Shown: piece after piece, positions 1-7,403 of the stretch
How positions within the stretch are numbered: the stretch's first letter is position 1
Layout: each line of letters opens with the position of its first letter
Source: Synergistaceae bacterium
GTDB lineage: Bacteria > Synergistota > Synergistia > Synergistales > Synergistaceae
Direction of reading: 5' to 3'
Length of the DNA stretch: 13,701 nucleotides
NCBI GenBank assembly: GCA_031290815.1
Contig: JAISLO010000254.1
Span: 1 to 13,701 of the forward strand
The notes under the pieces: generated by a model
What the model was told of the DNA's origin: nothing
Database searches by the model: none
The model's input: only the letters and a program-made list of their open reading frames with translations
Translations under genes and position numbers: made by a program

Positions 1-184
1 GGGGTAACGGAATAGCAAGGAGGGTGGGGCTCTATAGATCTTCCTTAACCTGTTGACATTGGTTATTTTTCTACTCTGAAAAAAACTTCCGGTAACCTAC
101 TTGCCTCTGTTTTGTCTTCTCTGAAACCCTAAGTCCCACTGTACTGTAACGAGGACATTATCACAGACGAACAACACATAATGC

Positions 185-244
185 TTATACTCGTCGACTC
201 GGAAACAAGTTCATGTTATACTCGTTTTTATTGATATGAGTATA
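185..244. repeat. Repeated TTATACTCGT motifs before the DMT permease, candidate operator
   Basis: TTATACTCGT occurs as an exact direct repeat at 185-194 and 216-225 (31 bp apart). A third, inverted and imperfect copy lies at 236-245 (8 of 10 positions). TATACTC at 217-223 and GAGTATA at 238-244 form a 7-bp inverted repeat. The arrangement sits 24-83 bases before the start codon, over the likely transcription start, as expected for a repressor or activator site. No candidate regulator gene is in the window. The function is inferred from position and symmetry only. Confidence 0.4.
194..222 (+). promoter_or_regulatory. Candidate sigma-70 promoter of the DMT permease
   Basis: TCGACT (194-199, 4/6 match to TTGACA) is separated by 17 bases from TATACT (217-222, 5/6 match to TATAAT). 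Transcription would start near 229, leaving a leader of about 40 nt. The -10 hexamer lies inside the second copy of the repeated TTATACTCGT motif, so a protein bound there would compete with RNA polymerase. The -35 is weak. Confidence 0.35.
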
Positions 245-267
245 TTTATAAAAAAAGACAGGAAACA

Positions 268-1173
268 ATGAGCATGAAAAAACTAATGTTGCTTTTACCC
301 ATTGTTTCAGGGATATTGTGGGGCTCCGTAGGGATTTTTGTCCGGGAATTGAGCGCTTTTGGCGCAGACAGCTATACTGTATTATCCTCGAGAATGTTGA
401 TTGCCGCGCTAATCCTATTCATTGGAATTTTAACATTTGACAGGTCATTGTTAAAGATCAAGTTGAAAGACGCTTGGGTTTTTGCGGCAGGCGGTCTTTT
501 GGGGATGTTTGGGCTGAATTTTTGCTACAACGAGTCAATCAATCAATTGACATTGTCTCTCGCGGCCGTGTTGCTCAGTTTATCTCCCATATTCGTAGTG
601 CTGTGGGGCGCAATACTCTTTAAGGAAAAAATAACTATACAGAAAGTTGGGTGTATGTTCTTAGCGATTTTGGGATGCACGTTTACAAGCGGCGTTTTGG
701 AAAGCACCTCTTCAATGAAATGGTCCGCTGCAGGAATTTTTATCGGAGTTCTGTCTGCTTTCTTCTATGCTCTCTACAGCGTGTTCTCAAAGATTGCAAT
801 GGGTAAAGGGTATCAAGTATTTACTATTACATTTTATAGTTTATTGACTGTATCGATCGTTCTATCACCGCTGACCGACTGGCATATTCTTGGCGACTTT
901 ATAATGGCGGCGCCAATAGGACATTCTATTTTCATGGCGCTTCATTCTCTGTGTACTTCGATATTACCCTATGTTCTATATACAGCCGCTTTAAGCCATG
1001 TGGAAACCGGAAAAGCGTCTATTCTGGCCGCCGGCGGGGAACCAATTGCCGCCATGATTTTTGGAGTGCTGTTCTTTTCGGAGATTCCAACTTTTCTGTC
1101 CTTGTCTGGGCTGGCATTGACAATTATCGCGCTCTCGCTGTTATGTATGCCAACAAAACAGTTAAAACAGTAA
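268..1173 (+). CDS. EamA/DMT-superfamily inner-membrane permease
   Basis: This is a 301-residue, strongly hydrophobic protein with the length and double-repeat architecture of EamA (DMT, 10-TMS drug/metabolite) permeases. The first EamA repeat spans roughly residues 8-142 and the second roughly 152-295. The segment GGEPIAAMIFGVLFFSE near residues 255-271 matches the conserved Glu-Pro motif near the end of the second repeat. The family exports or imports small metabolites and amino acids; the substrate cannot be read from sequence. The start is 268 or 274 (MSM): the AGGA at 260-263 is 4 bases from the first ATG and 10 from the second. The gene is visibly richer in A/T and uses more TTA, TTG and ATA codons than the metabolic genes downstream, so it may be acquired or simply less constrained. 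It is monocistronic as seen here. The family call is firm and the substrate unknown. Confidence 0.88.
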   Translation: MSMKKLMLLLPIVSGILWGSVGIFVRELSAFGADSYTVLSSRMLIAALILFIGILTFDRSLLKIKLKDAWVFAAGGLLGMFGLNFCYNESINQLTLSLAAVLLSLSPIFVVLWGAILFKEKITIQKVGCMFLAILGCTFTSGVLESTSSMKWSAAGIFIGVLSAFFYALYSVFSKIAMGKGYQVFTITFYSLLTVSIVLSPLTDWHILGDFIMAAPIGHSIFMALHSLCTSILPYVLYTAALSHVETGKASILAAGGEPIAAMIFGVLFFSEIPTFLSLSGLALTIIALSLLCMPTKQLKQ

Positions 1174-1270
1174 TATGAACTGCCGAGGACGCAGCCGCGG
1201 CTCTCTCCTATTACACGCCCCGGGTTCGCTTTATCAGGGTGTGTCGGAGATTGACGTTGTTTGTGTAACA

Positions 1271-1299
1271 TTGAACATACTTCAAGATTATGCTAAAAT
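1271..1299 (+). promoter_or_regulatory. Extended -10 promoter candidate upstream of mutA
   Basis: TTGAAC (1271-1276, 4/6) is followed by exactly 17 bases and TAAAAT (1294-1299, 5/6). The preceding TGC (1291-1293) supplies the TGn extended -10 element. This is the best-formed promoter in the spacer. Transcription from about 1306 would give a leader of roughly 368 nt before mutA containing the GCTGATT repeats, so those repeats could act on RNA or on a second, proximal promoter. Confidence 0.5.
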
Positions 1300-1393
1300 C
1301 AAATAAGTGAAGAAAAATCATAAGAGCAGTGAGACATGATGTGAGTGAAAAAGAAAAGAAGGGATGTTCATCAAAATATTAACCCATATTGCG

Positions 1394-1531
1394 GCTGATT
1401 AACGTCCAAAACGAGCTGATTTTGCTCGAGGAAACGCTGATTGAATCGCCAAAAGGGGATTTGCCGTTCTGAAACGCTGGCATCATCGGGGTTTAAATTT
1501 TTATCCCTCAGGCATAATAACATAAATCAGC
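1394..1531. repeat. GCTGATT array with 21-bp period, plus inverted copy
   Basis: The heptamer GCTGATT occurs at 1394-1400, 1415-1421 and 1436-1442, with starts exactly 21 bp apart (two helical turns). The reverse complement AATCAGC lies at 1525-1531. The bases between copies are not conserved, so this is not a simple tandem duplication. The middle copy overlaps a 5-bp hairpin (CGAGC 1412-1416 / GCTCG 1424-1428). Face-of-helix spacing suggests cooperative binding by a regulator of the mut operon; this is inference. The same heptamer recurs at 9393-9399 in the promoter before the TRAP genes. Confidence 0.5.
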
Positions 1532-1562
1532 CTTTCCCCAAGCTCATGAGGCGGTTCTGTCG

Positions 1563-1591
1563 TTGACGGCTGCAAGACAGATGATAATATT
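1563..1591 (+). promoter_or_regulatory. Proximal promoter candidate for mutA
   Basis: TTGACG (1563-1568, 5/6) is followed by the AT-rich segment GATAATATT (1583-1591). No single -10 is ideal: TAATAT (16-base spacer) and AATATT (17) each match 4/6, while GATAAT matches 5/6 but is only 14 bases away. If used, transcription would begin around 1597, about 75 nt before the start codon, and the inverted GCTGATT copy would lie just upstream of the -35. Confidence 0.3.
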
Positions 1592-1673
1592 TACGTGCGC
1601 TCTGTTGTTGAAGGGGATTCAAAGTTCTTCAAAAGACGGCCTTTGATTCAAACAAATCTGGGGAGGTATGATA

Positions 1674-3851
1674 ATGAACGATGAAAAGACCAAGTGCTCA
1701 AAATCTCAAGATGTGACGGCTCAGGATTCGGAGGCTTCATTTCCGGGCGTCGATTTCAGCGAGTTTCCTCCGACAAATTACGACGAGTGGAAGGCTGCGG
1801 CCGTCGCGGCGTTGAAGGGAGCTCCGTTCGAAAAGAGCATGTACACCCAGACGTACGAGGGCATAAAACTCGAACCTCTATATACGATCGAGCATACTAA
1901 AAACTTGGAGTTCGTCAACACCATGCCCGGAGAGCCTCCTATGGCGCGCGGGACGCGTGTATCCGGTTACATCGCTTCTCCGTGGGAGATAGCGCAGGAG
2001 AGCGACGCATCGTCCTCCGGCGAGGCAAACGAAATCACCGTTCACGACATCGAGAGAGGGGCTTCGACCGTCACGCCGCGCCTCGATGAAGCTACGCTCG
2101 AAGGAGCCGACTCGCAGGCTCCTACCCCCAAAGGCGGGGTTCCGATCTCCAGCCTGAGCGACGCGATGGAGTTCCTGAAGGGAATAGATATATCGAAGCA
2201 CCCGGTACACGTATTCGCAGGAGAGTCCTCCGCCGCGCTGCTCGGATTTTTCAGCGAGGCGGCCAAAAGAAACGGCTTCTCGGTGTCGGACCTGAAGGGG
2301 TGCATCGGGGCGGACCCCATAGGCTCATATCTCGAACGTGGGGTTGTTTCGCGCGGTTTCGGCCCGATTTTTGACGAGATAGCCCACACGATCCGCTACG
2401 CGAAGAAGAACGCGCCAAAACTCAGGACCGTCCTCCTGCGCGGTTCGGTGTATCACGACGGCGGCGGCAGCTCCGTCCAGGAGGTCGCCTACGTCATGGC
2501 CTCCGCCATAGAGATCATTCGCGCTGTGCAGGACCGTCACATCGACATAGACGAGTTCGCGAAGCGAGTCCGGTTCGAGTTCTCACTCGGCTCCAATTTC
2601 TTCATGGAGATAGCCAAGATAAGGGCGGCCAGGCTGATCTGGTCCAGAATAGCCGAATCATTCGGAGGAGAGGGCGAGTCGCTGGAGGCCAATATCTTCG
2701 CCCGCACGTCGCATTTTACCAAGACGGTCTACGACCCGTACGTAAACATCCTTCGCAACACGACGGAGGCTTTCGCCGGCGTCGTCGGAGGTTTGGACGG
2801 TCTCACCGTAGTACGCTTCAACGAGGCGACGAACCCCGGGGACGAGTTCTCGCGCAGGGTGTCCCGCAACGCGCAGATCCTGCTTCAAAACGAATTTCAT
2901 CTTTTGCAGCCGATCGATCCGGCCGGCGGATCGTGGTATATCGAATCCCTCACGGATACGTTCGCCAAGAAGGTCTGGGAGACGATCCAGGATGTCGAGG
3001 GCAAGGGAGGAATAATAGCCGTCCTCAAGGAAGGCCATGTTCAGGCAGCGGTCGACGACATTCTGCAGCAGCGTTTCAAGAAGCTGGCCGGGCGCTCGGA
3101 CCGCGCCGTGGGGACCAACATGTACCCCAACACCGGCGAAACGCCCATACAGTTCGCCGAGCAGGACACAAAGACCACCGCTGCGAAGCGCGGCGAAGAG
3201 CTGAGGAAAGCCAAGGCGGAGCGCAAAGACGCGGAGATCAAGTCCAAGATCGAATCCATCTCCAAAAATTCAGACGGAGACCTGATCGAGCTGATCATCG
3301 ATGCGGCGAAATCAGGGGCCGCCATCGGGGAGATAAGCGGAGCGCTCGGCTCCAAGGGCGGTTCAGAGCCAAAGATCAAGCCCGTGCCCAAGCATCGCTG
3401 GACGGAACAGTACGAGGCCATGAGGCGGCGCACCGAGGAATTCAGGGACAAGACGGGCGATAACGTCAAGATCTTCCTGGCAAACATGGGACCGATACCT
3501 CAGCACAAGGCGAGGGCGGATTTCATAACGAGCTTCATGGAGGTCGGCAACTTCAAGGTGTTGAAGAACGATGGATTCAAGACGGTGGAGGAGTGCGCGG
3601 ATGCCGCGGCGGCAAGCGGCGCGGACCTGGCGGTGATCTGCTCGACCGACGCCACTTACCCGGAGATCGCCCCGCCGCTCACACAAGCCATAAAGAAGAA
3701 AAAATCATCCATGAAGGTGTTCCTGGCGGGCGCTCCGGCTGAGGAGTTCAAGCAGTCTTACGTCGACGCTGGGATCGACGATTTCATAAGCGTTCGCTCG
3801 AACTGTCTCGCCGTTCTGACCGATCTTCAAAAAGCAAAGGGGATGATGTAG
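1674..3851 (+). CDS. mutA: Methylmalonyl-CoA mutase, small (non-catalytic) subunit
   Basis: This is the partner subunit of the heterodimeric B12 enzyme that interconverts (R)-methylmalonyl-CoA and succinyl-CoA in the cytoplasm. The protein shows the mutase TIM-barrel fold by homology to the next gene, for example LGSNFFMEIAKIRAARLIW and IDPAGGSWYIE. A degenerate cobalamin-binding domain lies at the C-terminus, from about residue 597. There the cobalt-ligand motif DxHxxG is replaced by NMGPIPQHKARADF, so this subunit should not bind B12, as is usual for MutA. At about 725 residues it is longer than Propionibacterium MutA (about 640). A low-complexity Ser/Ala/Glu-rich stretch lies near residues 108-155. 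The start is set at 1674 because GGAGG (1662-1666) is 7 bases upstream; an in-frame ATG at 1668 is only 1 base away. The stop codon directly abuts mutB. Confidence 0.93.
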   Translation: MNDEKTKCSKSQDVTAQDSEASFPGVDFSEFPPTNYDEWKAAAVAALKGAPFEKSMYTQTYEGIKLEPLYTIEHTKNLEFVNTMPGEPPMARGTRVSGYIASPWEIAQESDASSSGEANEITVHDIERGASTVTPRLDEATLEGADSQAPTPKGGVPISSLSDAMEFLKGIDISKHPVHVFAGESSAALLGFFSEAAKRNGFSVSDLKGCIGADPIGSYLERGVVSRGFGPIFDEIAHTIRYAKKNAPKLRTVLLRGSVYHDGGGSSVQEVAYVMASAIEIIRAVQDRHIDIDEFAKRVRFEFSLGSNFFMEIAKIRAARLIWSRIAESFGGEGESLEANIFARTSHFTKTVYDPYVNILRNTTEAFAGVVGGLDGLTVVRFNEATNPGDEFSRRVSRNAQILLQNEFHLLQPIDPAGGSWYIESLTDTFAKKVWETIQDVEGKGGIIAVLKEGHVQAAVDDILQQRFKKLAGRSDRAVGTNMYPNTGETPIQFAEQDTKTTAAKRGEELRKAKAERKDAEIKSKIESISKNSDGDLIELIIDAAKSGAAIGEISGALGSKGGSEPKIKPVPKHRWTEQYEAMRRRTEEFRDKTGDNVKIFLANMGPIPQHKARADFITSFMEVGNFKVLKNDGFKTVEECADAAAASGADLAVICSTDATYPEIAPPLTQAIKKKKSSMKVFLAGAPAEEFKQSYVDAGIDDFISVRSNCLAVLTDLQKAKGMM

Positions 3852-6047
3852 ATGAGCGATAAGAATGTGCGTCCGGACTTCACGAAGATAGAGCTCGACA
3901 GACACGCGAAGCCGGATGCCTCGGCAAGAAAGCGCTGGGAGGAGAAATTCCGCCAGGAGACAGGCAAATCCCCGGCGGAGATGCTCGACCGCACGATGGA
4001 GAGAATTGACCTCAAGCCCCTGTACACGGAGGCCGATTACGAGAGCCTGAAACACCTGAACTACATGCCCGGACTGACTCCGTATCTTCGCGGCCCGTAC
4101 CCGACGATGTACGTGTCGAGACCGTGGACCGTGCGCCAGTACGCCGGGTTCTCCACCGCGGAGGAGAGCAACGCGTTCTACAGAAGAAACCTCGCCGCGG
4201 GACAGAAGGGCCTGTCGATAGCCTTCGACCTGGCCACCCACAGAGGATACGACTCCGATCATCCCAGGGTCGTCGGAGATGTCGGCAAGGCCGGCGTCGC
4301 CGTGGACTCGATCCTGGACATGGAGATACTCTTCTCCGGCATCCCGCTCGATCAGATGTCCGTGTCGATGACGATGAACGGCGCGGTGCTCCCGGTGCTG
4401 GCGTTCTACATACTGGCGGCGGAGGAGCAGGGAGTGGACAGGTCCGTCCTAAACGGGACGATTCAGAACGACATACTCAAGGAGTTCATGGTCCGCAACA
4501 CCTACATATACCCGCCCACGCCGTCGATGAGGATAATCGGCGACATATTCTCGTTCACGTCGAAATACATGCCCAAGTTCAACAGCATAAGCATATCCGG
4601 TTACCACATGCAGGAGGCCGGAGCGACGGCGGACATCGAGATGGCTTACACGCTGGCCGACGGATTCGAGTACCTTCGCACGGGAGTCAAGGCCGGACTC
4701 TCCATCGACACGTTCGCGCCGCGCATCTCTTTCTTCTGGGGCATAGGCAAGAATTACTTCATGGAGGTCGCGAAGCTGCGCGCCGCGCGTATGCTTTGGG
4801 CCAAGATAGTGAACACCTTCGGCCCCAAGAACCCGAAGTCCATGGCGCTACGCACTCACAGCCAGACGTCGGGATGGAGCCTCACCGAACAGGATCCGTA
4901 CAACAACATCGAACGCACATGCATCGAGGCCATGGGCGCCGCGCTCGGACACACTCAGTCGCTGCACACCAACGCCCTCGACGAGGCCATAGCCCTTCCG
5001 ACCGACTTCTCGGCCAGGATCGCGCGTAACACCCAGCTCTACATTCAGGATGAGACGAAGGTCTGCAAGGTCATAGATCCGTGGGGAGGCTCGTTCTACG
5101 TCGAAGCGCTGACGGACGAGCTGGTGCGCAAGGGCTGGGCACTGATCCAGGAGGTCGAGGACCTCGGCGGGATGGCCAACGCCATAGACACCGGGCTGCC
5201 CAAGATGAGGATCGAGGAGGCCGCGGCACGTATGCAGGCGCGCATCGACTCGAAGTCCGAGAAGATCATCGGAGTGAACAGCTTCAGACTGGAGAAGGAG
5301 GACCCGATAGAGATACTCGAGGTCGACAACAGCGCGGTAAGACTGGCCCAGCTCGCCAGGCTCGAAAAACTCCGCGCGATAAGGGATCCGGAGAAGGTAC
5401 GCCAGACACTGGACGCCATAACCCATTGCATGGACACGGGCGAGGGAAACCTGCTCGAACTCGCGGTGGAAGCGGCCCGCGCAAGGGCGTCGCTCGGCGA
5501 GATATCCGACGCTATCGAGAGGGTATGCGGACGACACAAGGCGATTATCCGCTCTATATCCGGCATATACAGCAGCGAATTCTCCGACGAGGATGTAATA
5601 GAAGAAGTCCGCTCCATGACGGACGAGTTCGAACGCAGGGAGGGCCGCCGCCCGAGGCTCATGGTCGCCAAGATGGGACAGGATGGTCACGACAGAGGAG
5701 CCAAGGTCGTGGCGACCGCGTTCGCCGACATGGGATTCGACGTGGACGTAGGCCCGCTCTTCCAGACGGCCGAGGAAGCGGCTCAGGATGCCGTTGACAA
5801 CGACGTTCACGTAATCGGAATGAGCTCCCTGGCCGCAGGGCACAAGACGCTTCTGCCGCAGTTGATGGAAGAGCTGAAGAAGCGGGGGCGCGAGGATATC
5901 ATGGTCGTCATGGGCGGAGTCATTCCGGCGCAGGACTACGATTTCCTGAGGTCAAACGGGGCATCCGCCATATTCGGTCCAGGAACGGTGATTCCCGTAG
6001 CTGCGAAAAAAGTGATGGAAGAGCTGAACGAGCGTGTCCTCGTATGA
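3852..6047 (+). CDS. mutB: Methylmalonyl-CoA mutase, large (catalytic, B12-binding) subunit
   Basis: This is the catalytic subunit of adenosylcobalamin-dependent methylmalonyl-CoA mutase, 731 residues and of normal length. The N-terminal TIM barrel carries the substrate region PYPTMYVSRPWTVRQYAGF (83-100; Tyr87 corresponds to the active-site Tyr89 of the Propionibacterium enzyme, from memory) and SGYHMQEAG with His252. The C-terminal cobalamin domain (from about 600) has the intact DxHxxG motif as Asp611-Gly-His613-Asp-Arg-Gly616, followed by the conserved GMSSLAAGH (656-664). The ATG begins immediately after the mutA stop. Its ribosome binding site (AAAGGGG, about 3836-3842) lies inside the mutA end, so the two subunits are translationally coupled, which fits 1:1 assembly. 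In an amino-acid fermenter the enzyme probably runs from succinyl-CoA towards propionate, which is inference. No defects were seen. Confidence 0.97.
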   Translation: MSDKNVRPDFTKIELDRHAKPDASARKRWEEKFRQETGKSPAEMLDRTMERIDLKPLYTEADYESLKHLNYMPGLTPYLRGPYPTMYVSRPWTVRQYAGFSTAEESNAFYRRNLAAGQKGLSIAFDLATHRGYDSDHPRVVGDVGKAGVAVDSILDMEILFSGIPLDQMSVSMTMNGAVLPVLAFYILAAEEQGVDRSVLNGTIQNDILKEFMVRNTYIYPPTPSMRIIGDIFSFTSKYMPKFNSISISGYHMQEAGATADIEMAYTLADGFEYLRTGVKAGLSIDTFAPRISFFWGIGKNYFMEVAKLRAARMLWAKIVNTFGPKNPKSMALRTHSQTSGWSLTEQDPYNNIERTCIEAMGAALGHTQSLHTNALDEAIALPTDFSARIARNTQLYIQDETKVCKVIDPWGGSFYVEALTDELVRKGWALIQEVEDLGGMANAIDTGLPKMRIEEAAARMQARIDSKSEKIIGVNSFRLEKEDPIEILEVDNSAVRLAQLARLEKLRAIRDPEKVRQTLDAITHCMDTGEGNLLELAVEAARARASLGEISDAIERVCGRHKAIIRSISGIYSSEFSDEDVIEEVRSMTDEFERREGRRPRLMVAKMGQDGHDRGAKVVATAFADMGFDVDVGPLFQTAEEAAQDAVDNDVHVIGMSSLAAGHKTLLPQLMEELKKRGREDIMVVMGGVIPAQDYDFLRSNGASAIFGPGTVIPVAAKKVMEELNERVLV

Positions 6048-7287
6048 TGAGGTGAATGCGGATGAGCGCGTCCGCCGCGCTCATCCGGACAACTCGGTCA
6101 CATTCTCCAATGACGGCGTTAGCGGGGGGCCGTCTCTCGCTCCCCGCTACTCGACGACCCGGCCGGAGTGGGCACCGGACGAGGCCGGCTCTGAGTTTGC
6201 GTCGCGTGTGATGAGCGGCGTCGACGACGCGCATGACGGTCTGTCTCAGCCCTCTCCCGCTCCAAAGGCAACGGCGCTAAAGAGAAGACAGCTCTCGTTG
6301 GACGATTATGTGAACGGCATCATCTCGGGCGACAGGATGATCTTGTCGAGGGCCATCACCCTTGTGGAGAGCAACGCGCCGGCGCACTTCGATATGGCAC
6401 AGCTCGTGATGCGCGAGGTGCTGCACAGGACGGGAAAATCCGTCCGAGTTGGCATAACCGGCGTTCCGGGCGCTGGAAAGAGCACGTTCATAGAGTCTTT
6501 GGGATGCAATCTCTGTGCTAAAGGCCATAAGGTGGCCGTGCTTGCGGTGGACCCTAGCAGCAGCGTCAGCAAGGGGAGCATCCTCGGAGACAAGACGAGG
6601 ATGGAAAACCTGACCAAGCAGCCCAACGCCTTCATCCGGCCCTCTCCGTCCGGAGGGACCCTCGGAGGACTAACCCGCAAGAGCCGGGAAACGCTTCTGC
6701 TGTGCGAGGCGGCCGGATACGACGTGATACTGGTGGAGACCGTCGGAGTCGGGCAGAGCGAGACTACGGTGCGGTCGATGGTAGATTTCTTCCTCCTGAT
6801 CGTGATAACCGGCGCCGGAGACGAGCTGCAGGGAATAAAAAAGGGCGTCATGGAGCTCGCGGACGCGGTTCTCGTAAACAAAGCCGACGGGAGCAACGCG
6901 CTCAAGGCCGAGGGCACAAAGGTCGAATATGACAGGATACTCCACTATCTGAGGCCCGCGACGGAGGGTTGGACGACTCACGCATACACCTGCTCGTCCA
7001 CGACGGGCAAGGGAATTAACGAGATGTGGGACGTAGTCATGAAGTTCATGGAGACGGTCAAGGAATCAGGCGCTTTCTCCGAGCGCCGCAAGCAGCAGAC
7101 GCTCTCGTGGGTGTATTCCATGGTAGAGGATCACCTGAAACAGGGATTTTACAGATGTCCGGCAATCGAGCAAAACCGAGGCGTCATAGAAAAGCGCGTG
7201 ATCTCCGGCGATCTGTCGGCGACTGGCGCGGCGTCCGAACTGATCCGCCTGTTCGAGGATAGCCCGGCCAGGAAGAATCCGGCCTGA
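6034..7287 (+). CDS. meaB: MeaB-type G-protein chaperone of methylmalonyl-CoA mutase (ArgK/YgfD family)
   Basis: This GTPase loads and protects the B12 cofactor of methylmalonyl-CoA mutase, matching its place after mutB. Motifs, numbered from GTG 6034: P-loop GVPGAGKST (143-151), AVDPSSSVSKGSILGDKTRM (171-190), VETVGVGQSE (234-243) and base-specificity NKAD (282-285). The recognisable family fold begins near residue 86 (QLSLDDYVNGIISGD), so the frame carries about 85 extra N-terminal residues that are hydrophilic and probably disordered. The start is uncertain. GTG 6034 has GGAAGAG 10 bases upstream and overlaps mutB by 14 nt. GTG 6052, ATG 6211 and TTG 6298 are in frame but have weak or no Shine-Dalgarno. 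The extension has the GC-rich third codon positions of real coding DNA, yet contains strong inverted repeats (6059-6087, 6120-6149). The family call is firm. Confidence 0.93.
   Translation: MSSYDEVNADERVRRAHPDNSVTFSNDGVSGGPSLAPRYSTTRPEWAPDEAGSEFASRVMSGVDDAHDGLSQPSPAPKATALKRRQLSLDDYVNGIISGDRMILSRAITLVESNAPAHFDMAQLVMREVLHRTGKSVRVGITGVPGAGKSTFIESLGCNLCAKGHKVAVLAVDPSSSVSKGSILGDKTRMENLTKQPNAFIRPSPSGGTLGGLTRKSRETLLLCEAAGYDVILVETVGVGQSETTVRSMVDFFLLIVITGAGDELQGIKKGVMELADAVLVNKADGSNALKAEGTKVEYDRILHYLRPATEGWTTHAYTCSSTTGKGINEMWDVVMKFMETVKESGAFSERRKQQTLSWVYSMVEDHLKQGFYRCPAIEQNRGVIEKRVISGDLSATGAASELIRLFEDSPARKNPA
6059..6087 (+). repeat. Perfect 12-bp stem-loop at the mutB/meaB junction
   Basis: CGGATGAGCGCG (6059-6070) pairs perfectly with CGCGCTCATCCG (6076-6087) across the 5-nt loop TCCGC. 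It starts 12 nt after the mutB stop. A second perfect stem TAGCGGGG (6120-6127) / CCCCGCTA (6142-6149) and a 6-bp CCGGCC/GGCCGG pair (6159-6164/6183-6188) follow. None has a T-tract, so intrinsic termination is unlikely. mRNA protection, processing or translational control between mutB and meaB is more plausible (inference). Confidence 0.6.
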
Positions 7288-7323
7288 TTCTCCGAGGTTA
7301 TTTTTGAACAGCATTCTTGAGTT

Positions 7324-7364
7324 AAAAGAGACAAGCCGCTTGGAACAAGCGGCTTGTCTCTTTT
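7324..7364 (+). terminator. Rho-independent terminator of the mutA-mutB-meaB operon
   Basis: AAAAGAGACAAGCCGCTT (7324-7341) pairs perfectly over 18 bp with the segment 7347-7364 around the 5-nt loop GGAAC. The stem ends in TTTT. It lies 37 bases after the meaB stop. With A-runs on the left and T-runs on the right it could work in both directions, although no - strand gene faces it here. Confidence 0.93.
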
Positions 7365-7367
7365 GTG

Positions 7368-7403
7368 AAAAAACTAAAAAAACCTGCAAAAAAACGTAAA
7401 AAA
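7368..7403. other. Phased A-tracts, probable intrinsically bent DNA
   Basis: Four runs of six or seven A (7368-7373, 7376-7382, 7388-7394, 7398-7403) have centres spread over 30 bp, an average period of 10 bp. Runs of A in phase with the helix are known to curve DNA. The tract lies directly behind the meaB terminator and about 190 bp before the gdhA promoter candidate. A binding site for a nucleoid protein, or simple insulation between operons, are possible roles (inference). Confidence 0.5.

Larger units (their letters stand above)
1174..1673. other. 500-base spacer between the DMT permease and mutA
   Basis: No convincing gene was found on either strand. The first part holds a short GC-rich palindrome (AGCCGCGGCT, 1193-1202) and a stem ACACGCCC (1213-1220) / GGGTGTGT (1237-1244, one G-U pair, 16-nt loop). 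This stem lacks a T-tract, so it is only a weak candidate for the end of the DMT transcript. After it come an extended -10 promoter (1271-1299), the GCTGATT array (1394-1531), a second promoter candidate (1563-1591) and an odd-centred palindrome TTTGATTCAAA (1642-1652) just before the mutA ribosome binding site. No cobalamin-riboswitch B12 box was recognised. Confidence 0.6.

Noticed and set aside
53..81. TTGACA at 53-58 as a promoter
   Set aside because: The bases at the correct -10 distance (76-81, CTGAAA) do not resemble a -10 element, and no gene starts near it.
1205..1250. tRNA T-arm-like GGTTCGCT within an imperfect stem
   Set aside because: No acceptor stem, anticodon arm or CCA-like end is present around it.
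1394..1456. CRISPR-like reading of the 21-bp period
   Set aside because: Only 7 bases are repeated and the period is far too short for repeat-spacer units, so a regulatory array is the better reading.
1300..1667. Possible cobalamin riboswitch in the long mutA leader
   Set aside because: A B12-dependent enzyme with a long leader invites the idea, but no B12 box or GCCACTG-like core was recognised. A covariance-model search would settle it.
4848..5843. Long - strand ORF opposite mutB, and similar long ORFs opposite gdhA and the TRAP permease
   Set aside because: These are antisense shadows of GC-rich coding genes. They carry low-complexity Arg/Gly/His-rich translations, lack ribosome binding sites and match no family.
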